Below are positions 57,938 through 64,000 of a stretch of DNA of 64,000 nucleotides, piece after piece. The stretch covers positions 2,976,001 to 3,040,000 of the forward strand of contig OZ257146.1 of NCBI GenBank assembly GCA_965279255.1. Direction: 5' to 3'. Source of the stretch: CAMFLJ01 sp965279255 (GTDB lineage Bacteria > Actinomycetota > Acidimicrobiia > Acidimicrobiales > Acidimicrobilacustridaceae). The translations under genes were made by a program, and so were the position numbers. Within the stretch, counting starts at the first letter, position 1; every line of letters begins with the position of its first letter. Below the pieces are notes generated by a model. That model worked only from the letters and a program-made list of their open reading frames with translations, did no database searches and was not told the origin of the DNA.

Positions 57938-59278
57938 ATGCAGCAGATCCTCGAAGCCATCCAGAACGGGGCGGCCGGTGACGAGCTCGCCGCCCTGCCC
58001 CTCCCCGAGTCGTACCGGGCGGTCGTGGTCCGCAAGGACGAGCAGGACATGTTCGAAGGCCTCGACTCGGCCGACAAGGACCCCCGCCGCTCCCTCCACG
58101 TGCAGGAGATCGAGCTGCCCGAGCTGGCCCCCGACGAGGCCGTGGTGGCCGTCATGGCCAGCTCGATCAACTTCAACACGGTGTGGAGCTCCATCTTCGA
58201 GCCGCTCTCGACCTTCGGGTTCCTGACCCGCCTCGGCCGTGAGAGCTACTGGGGCAAGCGCCACGACCAGGACTTCCACGCCGTCGGCTCCGACGCGTCG
58301 GGCGTGGTCCTGCGGGTGGGCTCGGCCGTGCGGCGTTGGGGCCCCGGCGACAAGGTCGTCGTGCACTGCAACCACGTCGACGACCAGGACCCGAGCAGCC
58401 ACAACGACTCGATGCTCGGCGACAACCAGCGCATCTGGGGCTTCGAGACCAACTACGGCGGCCTCGGCGAGCTCACCATCGTCAAGGCCAACCAGCTCAT
58501 GCCGAAGCCGGCGCACCTCACCTGGGAGGAGTCGGCGGTCAACGCCCTGTGCAACTCCACCAGCTACCGCATGCTCGTCAGCCCGAACGCGGCGCAGATG
58601 AAGCAGGGCGACGCCGTGCTGGTGTGGGGAGCGACGGGCGGCCTCGGCGGCTACGCCGTGCAGTACGCCCTGAACGGCGGCGGCACCCCCGTCGGCGTGG
58701 TGTCCTCACCCGACAAGGTCGACCTGCTCCACGAGCTCGGCGTCGAGCACGTGATCGACCGCAAGGAAGCCGACTACCGCTTCTGGTCCGACCCCAACAC
58801 CCAGGACGAGTCTGAGTGGCGCCGGTTCGGCAAGGACATCCGGGCCCAGATCGGCCGCGACGTCGACATCGTCTTCGAGCACCCCGGCCGCCAGACCTTC
58901 GGTGCCTCGGTGTTCGTGGCCGCCCGCGGCGGCACCATCGTCACCTGCGCCGCCACCAGCGGCTTCATGATCGAGTTCGACAACCGCCACCTCTGGATGA
59001 AGCTCAAGCGGATCGTCTCGTCGCACTTCGCCAACTACGCCGAGGCGTGGGCGGCCAACAAGCTCATCTGCGAGGGCAAGATCCAGCCGATCCTGTCGGC
59101 CGTCTATCCCATGGACCAGGTCGGCGAGGCCGCCTTCCAGGTGCACAAGAACCTCCATGAGGGCAAGATCGGCGTGCTGTGCCTCGCCCCCACCGAAGGC
59201 CTCGGGATCGACGACCCCGAGCTGCGTGAGAAGGTGGGCGAGGACCGCATCACCCTCTTCCGCCGTCACGGCGCCTAG
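57938..59278 (+). CDS. ccr: Crotonyl-CoA carboxylase/reductase
   Basis: 446 residues of the medium-chain dehydrogenase family. Reductively carboxylates crotonyl-CoA with CO2 and NADPH to (2S)-ethylmalonyl-CoA. CO2-pocket residues known from this family (Asn81, Phe170, Glu171, His365 in the Kitasatospora enzyme) have counterparts here: Asn80 in INFNTVW, Phe169-Glu170 in GFETNYG, His363 in SSHFANY; this supports carboxylation rather than plain reduction. Nucleotide fold WGATGGLGGYAVQYA. ATG at 57938 with TACCTT 8 nt upstream; an earlier in-frame start (57872) lies above the promoter and is rejected. The epimerase gene follows after 18 bp. Confidence 0.96.
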   Translation: MQQILEAIQNGAAGDELAALPLPESYRAVVVRKDEQDMFEGLDSADKDPRRSLHVQEIELPELAPDEAVVAVMASSINFNTVWSSIFEPLSTFGFLTRLGRESYWGKRHDQDFHAVGSDASGVVLRVGSAVRRWGPGDKVVVHCNHVDDQDPSSHNDSMLGDNQRIWGFETNYGGLGELTIVKANQLMPKPAHLTWEESAVNALCNSTSYRMLVSPNAAQMKQGDAVLVWGATGGLGGYAVQYALNGGGTPVGVVSSPDKVDLLHELGVEHVIDRKEADYRFWSDPNTQDESEWRRFGKDIRAQIGRDVDIVFEHPGRQTFGASVFVAARGGTIVTCAATSGFMIEFDNRHLWMKLKRIVSSHFANYAEAWAANKLICEGKIQPILSAVYPMDQVGEAAFQVHKNLHEGKIGVLCLAPTEGLGIDDPELREKVGEDRITLFRRHGA

Positions 59279-59296
59279 CAACGAGGAAGTCGAACC

Positions 59297-59773
59297 ATGG
59301 GGATCACCGCCCGCAAGCCCGGCGAGGACGACCAGGTCACGCAGACCGACGAGTCGGCCCAGACCCGGCCGCTGCTCACCGAGATCGACCACATCGCCAT
59401 CGCCGTGCCCGACCTCGGCGAGGCCATCGACTACTACCGCGAGACCTTCGGGGCCGTCGTCGACCACCGCGAGGTCGTCGAGAGCGACGGCGTCGAGGAA
59501 GCCCTCCTGAAGGTGGCCGAGAGCTACGTGCAGCTGCTCACCCCCACCCGCGACGACTCCACGGTGGCCAAGTGGCTCGAGAAGCGGGGCGGCCCCGGCA
59601 TCCACCACGTGGGCTACCGGGTGGCCGACTGCGGCCAGGCCCTCGACGCGGTGAAGGCCCAGGGCTTCCGGGTGCTCGACGAGCAGCCCCGCCCCGGCTC
59701 GCGCGGCACCACCGTCGCGTTCATCCACCCCAAGGACGCCCTCGGCACGCTGATCGAGCTCGTCCAGGAGTGA
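59297..59773 (+). CDS. Ethylmalonyl/methylmalonyl-CoA epimerase
   Basis: 158-residue vicinal-oxygen-chelate protein: IDHIAIAVPDLGEAIDYYRETFG, LLKVAESYVQLLTPTRDDSTVAKWLEKRG, GIHHVGYRVADC (metal His), IHPKDALGTLIELVQE (Glu ligand). Epimerises (2S)- to (2R)-ethylmalonyl- and methylmalonyl-CoA, feeding the MeaA-type mutase. ATG with GAGGAAG upstream; in one operon with ccr. Followed by two hairpins. Confidence 0.93.
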   Translation: MGITARKPGEDDQVTQTDESAQTRPLLTEIDHIAIAVPDLGEAIDYYRETFGAVVDHREVVESDGVEEALLKVAESYVQLLTPTRDDSTVAKWLEKRGGPGIHHVGYRVADCGQALDAVKAQGFRVLDEQPRPGSRGTTVAFIHPKDALGTLIELVQE

Positions 59774-59780
59774 GCCCCCG

Positions 59781-59855
59781 CTGAGCCGGGCCCCATCGGG
59801 CCCCTCAGCCGCAGCACCGAGACGGACGTCGAGCCGCCGGCCTCCGGGCCGGCGG
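59781..59855 (+). terminator. Double hairpin terminator after ccr-epimerase operon
   Basis: First CTGAG-cc-GGGCCC-catc-GGGCCC-CTCAG (59781-59808), then CCGCCGGCC-tccg-GGCCGGCGG (59834-59855). Together a likely terminator, shared with the convergent lipoprotein gene. Confidence 0.6.
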
Positions 59856-59893
59856 TTCCGCGTGGGACGACGGATCGGTCGACGGGCCCCGGC

Positions 59894-60457
59894 TCAGTCC
59901 GGGCAGTTGGCGGACTGCCAGGTCTCGACGGTGGCCACCGCGAGGCTCACCCCGACCAGGTCCGGGTAGGCGTCACGCACGGCGATGGCCTCGTTGTAGC
60001 TGCCCATGCCCTGCATCGTCGTGGCCACCCAGGCGGCGTAGGCCTGCATGACGGCGAGGCGGGAGGCCACGTCGGCCGGAGCGCCCTGCTGGGCGGTGCC
60101 GAGCAGGCCGGCCTCGCGCTGGGCGTCGACGACGACGCGCTGGCGCTCGTCGACCCAGCTGGTCGTGTTCTTGGGCTGGATCTCGTCGAGGCCGTAGGTC
60201 TCGGCCAACGCCGCACAGGTGCCCTCGACCGACGCCGGGATGGTGGAGGGCGACGTGACCTGGGACCCCGACGACGAGCTCGTGCCGGTGGAGCCGCCGG
60301 TGGTCGAGGTGCCGGAGGCCGAGCTGGTCGAGGTGGTGCCGCCCGACCCGGCGTCGTCCTTGGACGAGCTGCAGCCGGCAGTCGCGAGGAGGGCGGTGAG
60401 GACGACGGCACCGAGGAGGGTGACCGGCCGGCGGAGGGAGAGGGTCGTGACTGCCAT
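59894..60457 (-). CDS. Small lipoprotein of unknown function
   Basis: 187 residues. Signal and lipobox LLATAGC, then a Ser/Thr/Gly linker (about 30-70) and a helical domain with a Cys pair (GTCAALAETYGLDE ... SANCPD). No family recognised; likely a cell-envelope protein. ATG at 60457 with TAGAGT 8 nt upstream: leaderless. Divergent from xseA with a 44-bp gap. Confidence 0.75.
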   Translation of the reverse strand: MAVTTLSLRRPVTLLGAVVLTALLATAGCSSSKDDAGSGGTTSTSSASGTSTTGGSTGTSSSSGSQVTSPSTIPASVEGTCAALAETYGLDEIQPKNTTSWVDERQRVVVDAQREAGLLGTAQQGAPADVASRLAVMQAYAAWVATTMQGMGSYNEAIAVRDAYPDLVGVSLAVATVETWQSANCPD

Positions 60458-60465
60458 CCCGGCCG

Positions 60466-60494
60466 ACTCTAGGACCACGACTGCCCGCTACCGT
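60466..60494. promoter_or_regulatory. Divergent leaderless promoters of lipoprotein and xseA
   Basis: ACTCTA (60466-60471; TAGAGT on the minus strand) is 8 nt from the lipoprotein ATG; TACCGT (60489-60494) is 7 nt from the xseA ATG. The whole gap is 44 bp. Confidence 0.6.
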
Positions 60495-60501
60495 GCCGGG
60501 C

Positions 60502-61896
60502 ATGACGGACGGGACCTACAGCGTCGCCGAGCTCGTCGAGGGCGTGCGCGACGCCGTCGCGGCGCGCTTCGGCGAGCCGGTCTGGGTCCACGGCGAGATC
60601 TCCGGCATCAAGCGCGGCCGCAACGGCCACGTGTGGTTCGACCTCGTCGACCGCGACGACGCCGGCACGGTGACCGCCAGCATCCCCGTGGTGCTGTGGT
60701 CGTCGGTCCGCCTGGGGGTCAACGCCCAGCTGAAGCGGGCCGGCTCCATCCGCATGGACGACGGCGTGCGCATCCGGATCATGGGGCCCCTCGACGTGTG
60801 GGTCACCGGCGGTCGCCTGCAGCTGCAGATGCAGGGCATCGACCCGGCCTACACGCTCGGTCTGCTCGCCACCGAGCGCGACCGGGTCCTGAAGCTCCTC
60901 GAGGCCGAGGGGCTGCTCGGGCGCAACCGTGCGCTCGTGATGCCCACCGTCCCCCGACGGATCGGCCTGGTCACCGCGGCCGGCAGCGCCGCCGAGGCCG
61001 ACTTCCTCCAGACCCTCGCCGACAGCCCACTGGCGTGGGAGGTCGTGGTGGTCGACGCCCGGGTGCAGGGGACGGGCAGCGAGCGGTCGGTCGCCGCCGC
61101 CCTGATCGCCGCCGCCGGGGCCCGGGTCGACGTCATCGCCCTCGTGCGCGGCGGAGGCGCCCGCACCGACCTGGCCACGTTCGACCACGAGCTCGTCGCC
61201 CGCACCATCGCCTCGCTCGAGGTGCCCGTGCTCACGGGCATCGGCCACGAGATCGACACCTCGGTCGCCGACGCCGTCGCCCACGCCGCCCTCAAGACCC
61301 CCACCGCCTGTGCCACGGCCGTGGTCGACCTGGCCCTCACCGCCGCCGCCCGGGTCGAGCTCGCCTGGCGCGACATCGCCGCCCTCGCCGAGCGGCTCAC
61401 CACCATCGAGGCCGACCGCCTCTCCGCTCGTTCGGTCCGGGCCGCCCGCGGCGTGCGGGCCCGCCTGGCCGTGGAGGACCACCGCGCCGACGCCGCGTCG
61501 ATCCGCATCCGCCGGGCCGGGCCCAACGCCCTCGTGCGGGCCGCGGGGTCCATCGAGCGACGGGCCGGACGGGCCGAGGGCTCGGCCCGGGCCCACCTCC
61601 GGGTGCACGAGCGCTCGCTCGCCCTGCTCGCCGGGCGCACCGCGCCGCTCGCCGGCGCCGCCCTGCGCCGGGCCGAGCTCGACCTCGCGTCGACGGGCAC
61701 GAGGCTCTCCGCCCTCGACCCGGCCCGGGCCCTCGCCCGCGGCTGGTCGATCACCCGCACCACGGCCGGTAGCGTCGTGAGGCGGAGCACCGACGTCGGC
61801 CCCGGCGACACGCTCGTCACCACCCTCGCCGACGGCACGGTCACCAGCACGGTGGCCGCCGTCGCCCCCGGAGAGGACCAGCCCGATGCCGTCTGA
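60502..61896 (+). CDS. xseA: Exodeoxyribonuclease VII large subunit
   Basis: 464 residues. OB domain (PVWVHGEISGIKRGRNGHVWFDLVDRD), VWVTGGRLQLQMQGIDP, then the catalytic core PRRIGLVTAAGSAAEADFLQTL, DVIALVRGGGARTDLATFDHELVARTI, VPVLTGIGHEIDTSVADAVAHAALKTPTA, and a long helical C-terminus. Degrades single-stranded DNA to oligonucleotides with XseB. ATG at 60502, leaderless (TACCGT, 7 nt). Its stop overlaps the xseB start by 11 bp. Confidence 0.95.
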   Translation: MTDGTYSVAELVEGVRDAVAARFGEPVWVHGEISGIKRGRNGHVWFDLVDRDDAGTVTASIPVVLWSSVRLGVNAQLKRAGSIRMDDGVRIRIMGPLDVWVTGGRLQLQMQGIDPAYTLGLLATERDRVLKLLEAEGLLGRNRALVMPTVPRRIGLVTAAGSAAEADFLQTLADSPLAWEVVVVDARVQGTGSERSVAAALIAAAGARVDVIALVRGGGARTDLATFDHELVARTIASLEVPVLTGIGHEIDTSVADAVAHAALKTPTACATAVVDLALTAAARVELAWRDIAALAERLTTIEADRLSARSVRAARGVRARLAVEDHRADAASIRIRRAGPNALVRAAGSIERRAGRAEGSARAHLRVHERSLALLAGRTAPLAGAALRRAELDLASTGTRLSALDPARALARGWSITRTTAGSVVRRSTDVGPGDTLVTTLADGTVTSTVAAVAPGEDQPDAV

Positions 61897-62194
61897 GCCG
61901 ACCGACACCGCCACCGAAGGCGACGCCCTCGACGACCTCGGGTACGCCGAGGCGGTGGAGGAGCTCGAGGAGATCCTCCACGAGCTCGACGGCGACGACG
62001 TCGACGTCGACCTGCTGGCCGAGCGCGTGAAGCGGGCCGCCGACCTCGTGCAGCTGTGCCGCCGTCGCCTCGACGCGGCTCGGGTCGAGGTCACCCGCAT
62101 CGTCGCCGACCTCGAGGCCGTGGCCCCGCTCGCTGCCGATGACGATCCCGAGGCCCCCGGCGACGGCACGGGCCTGTTCGCCACCGAGGCCTGA
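61886..62194 (+). CDS. xseB: Exodeoxyribonuclease VII small subunit
   Basis: 102 residues; the family core is about 60-80. LGYAEAVEELEEILHELDGDDVDVDLLAERVKRAADLVQLCRRRLDAAR is the two-helix XseB fold that packs on XseA in several copies. An acidic C-terminal tail follows. ATG at 61886 lies inside the xseA end, so the two are coupled. Confidence 0.93.
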   Translation: MPSEPTDTATEGDALDDLGYAEAVEELEEILHELDGDDVDVDLLAERVKRAADLVQLCRRRLDAARVEVTRIVADLEAVAPLAADDDPEAPGDGTGLFATEA

Positions 62195-62198
62195 CGTC

Positions 62199-63254
62199 GT
62201 GTCGACCGCCGCCCCCGCCGCGCTGGCGACGGTCGTCGGTCCCGTCGAGGCCCGCCTGCGAGAGGTCCTCGACGCCGAGACCCGACGATGGGCGGCCGTC
62301 GATCCCGATCTCGAGGCGCCGATGGACTCGCTCGGCCGCTTCGTCCTGGCCGGCGGCAAGCGGCTGCGGCCGGCCTTCTGCCACTGGGCCTTCGTGGGCG
62401 CCGGCGGTGCACCCGACGACCCCGCGGTGATCGACACCGGCGCCGCGTTCGAGCTGCTCCACGCCTTCGCCCTCGTCCACGACGACGTGATGGACGGCTC
62501 CGCCACCCGGCGGGGCGAGCAGACCGTGCACGTCGAGTTCGACGCCACCCACGCCGGTGCCGCGTGGCGGGGCGAGTCCCGTCGGTTCGGGGAGGGCGTG
62601 GCCATCCTCATCGGCGACCTCGCCGAGGTGTTCGCCGACCGGCTCATGACCGCCGCACCGAGCGCGGCGTTCTCGATCTGGAACGAGCTGAAGATCGAGC
62701 TCAACGTGGGCCAGTACCTCGACGTGCTCGGCACGGCACGGGGCGGCACCGACCTGGCGACGGCCCGTCGCATCGCCCGCTACAAGTCCGGCAAGTACAC
62801 GATCGAGCGGCCGCTCCACGTCGGCGCCGCCCTCGCCGGACGCCTCGACGAGCTCCAGGGCGCGCTGTCGGCCTACGGCGCCCCGCTGGGCGAGGCCTTC
62901 CAGCTCCGCGACGACATCCTCGGCACGTTCGGCGATGCCGTCCGCACCGGCAAGCCCGTCGGCGACGACCTCCGCGAGGGCAAGCCCACCCCGCTGCTCG
63001 CCATCGCCCGGGAGCGGGCCACGGGCGCCGACGCCGCCCTCCTCGACCGGGTGGGCCGACCCGACCTCGGCCCCGACGAGATCGCCGCAATTCAGGCGCA
63101 GTTCACGACGAGCGGCGCCCGGGCGGAGATCGAGGACACCATCACGGCGCTCACCGACGAGGCCGTGACCTCGCTCGAGGGCGCGCCGCTGCTGCCGGTC
63201 GCCCTCGACGCCCTGCGGGAGCTCGCCGCCTACGTCGCCTCCCGCGACACCTGA
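62199..63254 (+). CDS. Polyprenyl diphosphate synthase (trans-isoprenyl)
   Basis: 351 residues. First Asp-rich motif HDDVMD with SATRRG after it (about residues 94-106), second FQLRDDILGTFGD (about 232-244); LAGGKRLRPAF near the start; RYKSGKYTIERPLHVGAAL and KPVGDDLREGKPTPLL are typical of geranylgeranyl/farnesyl synthases. Chain length is not readable with certainty. GTG at 62199, 4 bp after the xseB stop. Confidence 0.93.
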   Translation: MSTAAPAALATVVGPVEARLREVLDAETRRWAAVDPDLEAPMDSLGRFVLAGGKRLRPAFCHWAFVGAGGAPDDPAVIDTGAAFELLHAFALVHDDVMDGSATRRGEQTVHVEFDATHAGAAWRGESRRFGEGVAILIGDLAEVFADRLMTAAPSAAFSIWNELKIELNVGQYLDVLGTARGGTDLATARRIARYKSGKYTIERPLHVGAALAGRLDELQGALSAYGAPLGEAFQLRDDILGTFGDAVRTGKPVGDDLREGKPTPLLAIARERATGADAALLDRVGRPDLGPDEIAAIQAQFTTSGARAEIEDTITALTDEAVTSLEGAPLLPVALDALRELAAYVASRDT

Positions 63255-63272
63255 CCCGAACCTGCCCCTCAC

Positions 63273-63311
63273 TGGCTCACGTCGTCAGGCATGACCTGAC
63301 CAGGTGAGCCA
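63273..63311. repeat. Nested-hairpin repeat, locus D (single copy)
   Basis: Outer arms TGGCTCAC and GTGAGCCA (perfect 8 bp), inner stem GTCAGG-catga-CCTGAC (6 bp). Between the prenyl synthase and the convergent hydrolase, 15 bp before the latter's stop. Confidence 0.85.
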
Positions 63312-63326
63312 CGGAGGGCGGATCGG

Positions 63327-63983
63327 TCAGAGGGTGGCGAAGTGGGCGATGGCCTCGGTGAGGGGGAGGTCGAGGACGTCGATCTCGGCCGCCACCGCCG
63401 CCACCCAGTCGGGCCGGTTCCGGGCGCTGACCGCGATGGGGCTCTCGAGGGCCGACCCCTCGATGGCGAAGCGCACGAAGTCGAGGGCGTAGTCCGGTGG
63501 GCGGACGTCGCGGCTGAGCTCGAGCAGGGCATAGGGGTCGGGGGTGCTGCCGTCGCCCACCGGGAGGACGTGCACGGAGGGCGACGGAGGCTGCGGACCG
63601 CCACCGGCGATGCCGGAGCCGTCGGCCAGCACGATGCCGTGCACCCCCTCGGGGCGGGCGCCGGCGATCAGGAGGGCCACCCACGCCCCCAGACCGCGGC
63701 CGACGACCGTGCACGGGCCCTTGGTCGTCAGCACCACGTCGACGTCGGCCATGAGCGACTCGGGCATGTAGCCGCCGCCGACCGGCACCTCGCTCTCGCC
63801 GTGGCCGGTGAAGTCGAGCGCCAGCACCGGGCCCGGCCAGCCCTCGGTCCACACCGGGCGGGCCTCGGGCGAGTGCTCGCCGAGGCCGTGGAGGATCAAG
63901 AGCGGGCGACCCTCGCCATCGGCGAGCGTGTGCAGGGCGAGGCGGAGCCCACCGCTGACGACGGTCTCGGTTCGGCGGCTCAC
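63327..63983 (-). CDS. Alpha/beta-hydrolase-fold protein lacking the nucleophile Ser
   Basis: 218 residues. GRPLLILHGLGEHSPEARP (HG oxyanion motif) and LALDFTGHGESEVP are typical, but the nucleophile elbow reads VVGRGLGAWVAL where the family has G-x-S-x-G, so Ser is replaced by Gly. Late residues carry the usual Asp but the catalytic triad is incomplete; it may be a non-catalytic binder. The GTG (63983) overlaps the stop of an upstream gene (see 63980-64000). C-terminal His is not obvious. Confidence 0.75.
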   Translation of the reverse strand: MSRRTETVVSGGLRLALHTLADGEGRPLLILHGLGEHSPEARPVWTEGWPGPVLALDFTGHGESEVPVGGGYMPESLMADVDVVLTTKGPCTVVGRGLGAWVALLIAGARPEGVHGIVLADGSGIAGGGPQPPSPSVHVLPVGDGSTPDPYALLELSRDVRPPDYALDFVRFAIEGSALESPIAVSARNRPDWVAAVAAEIDVLDLPLTEAIAHFATL

Positions 63984-64000
63984 CGGTACGGCTCCAGGAA
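63980..64000 (-). CDS. 3' end of an upstream gene, cut by window edge
   Basis: Reading the minus strand from the edge gives FLEPYR then TGA, whose last bases overlap the GTG of the hydrolase gene (GTGA), the same junction seen at seven other gene pairs in the window. Too short to identify. Confidence 0.35.
   Translation of the reverse strand, partial: FLEPYR

Overview
This 64-kb window is very GC-rich and densely packed with genes. It has WhiB, Orn, paired ArsA/Get3-like ATPases, an acyl-CoA carboxylase epsilon subunit, actinobacterial-type surface proteins, and many GTG starts preceded by a bare TANNNT box. This points to an Actinomycetota chromosome. The mix of ethylmalonyl-CoA pathway genes, neocarzinostatin-fold surface proteins and LigD fragments fits class Acidimicrobiia (Iamia/Ilumatobacter-like) best, but that assignment is inferred from memory of gene content. 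No phage, transposase, integrase, rRNA or CRISPR locus was seen.

Layout. 1-6.7 kb: the end of a LigD-type DNA ligase, an RsbW-like ATPase remnant, the divergent dut/orn pair, two metallo-beta-lactamase-fold hydrolases, an MFS transporter, FxsA and WhiB. 6.8-11.5 kb: NfeD, two ArsA-like ATPases, a STAS anti-anti-sigma protein, a lone receiver domain and tRNA-Pro(CGG). 11.5-19.9 kb: asd and lysC (aspartate family), secreted and GNAT proteins, two membrane-anchored peptidyl-prolyl isomerases of different folds, and an S51-like/methyltransferase-like pair. 20-29.8 kb: hydroxyacyl-CoA dehydrogenase, aat, MeaA-type mutase, a degenerate GGDEF protein, aldehyde dehydrogenase, CoA-transferase, metallophosphoesterase and amidohydrolase. 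29.8-36.9 kb: two proteins made of tandem neocarzinostatin-like domains, acyl-CoA carboxylase beta and epsilon subunits, LigC, TatA and another secreted protein. 37-44.4 kb: LigD polymerase domain, a second TatA, a 5'-3' exonuclease, a DsbA-like protein, DUF6325-like and SHOCT proteins, a SulP transporter and a DUF2252 protein. 44.5-50.1 kb: a proline-rich membrane protein, an NTF2-like protein, a lipoprotein, an LLM oxidoreductase and an ABC exporter. 50.2-55.7 kb: tadA between two tRNA-Ser genes, an AbiEi/DUF559-like protein, and dnaX-ybaB-recR. 55.8-64 kb: thiolase, a coiled-coil protein, crotonyl-CoA carboxylase/reductase with its epimerase, a lipoprotein, xseA-xseB, a prenyl synthase and an alpha/beta-hydrolase-fold protein.

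How the parts fit. Thiolase, hydroxybutyryl-CoA dehydrogenase, Ccr, epimerase and the MeaA-type mutase, spread over three loci, form most of the first half of the ethylmalonyl-CoA pathway. The same palindrome (TACCG-NN-CGGTA and close variants) lies upstream of all of these transcription units. About twenty genes carry TANNNT 6-9 nt before the start codon, the layout of leaderless mRNAs. Two other signals span loci. One is a family of nested hairpin repeats with constant outer arms (TGGCTC/GAGCCA) and locus-specific inner stems. The other is a shared extreme C-terminus (P-x-F-T-G) on three secreted proteins.
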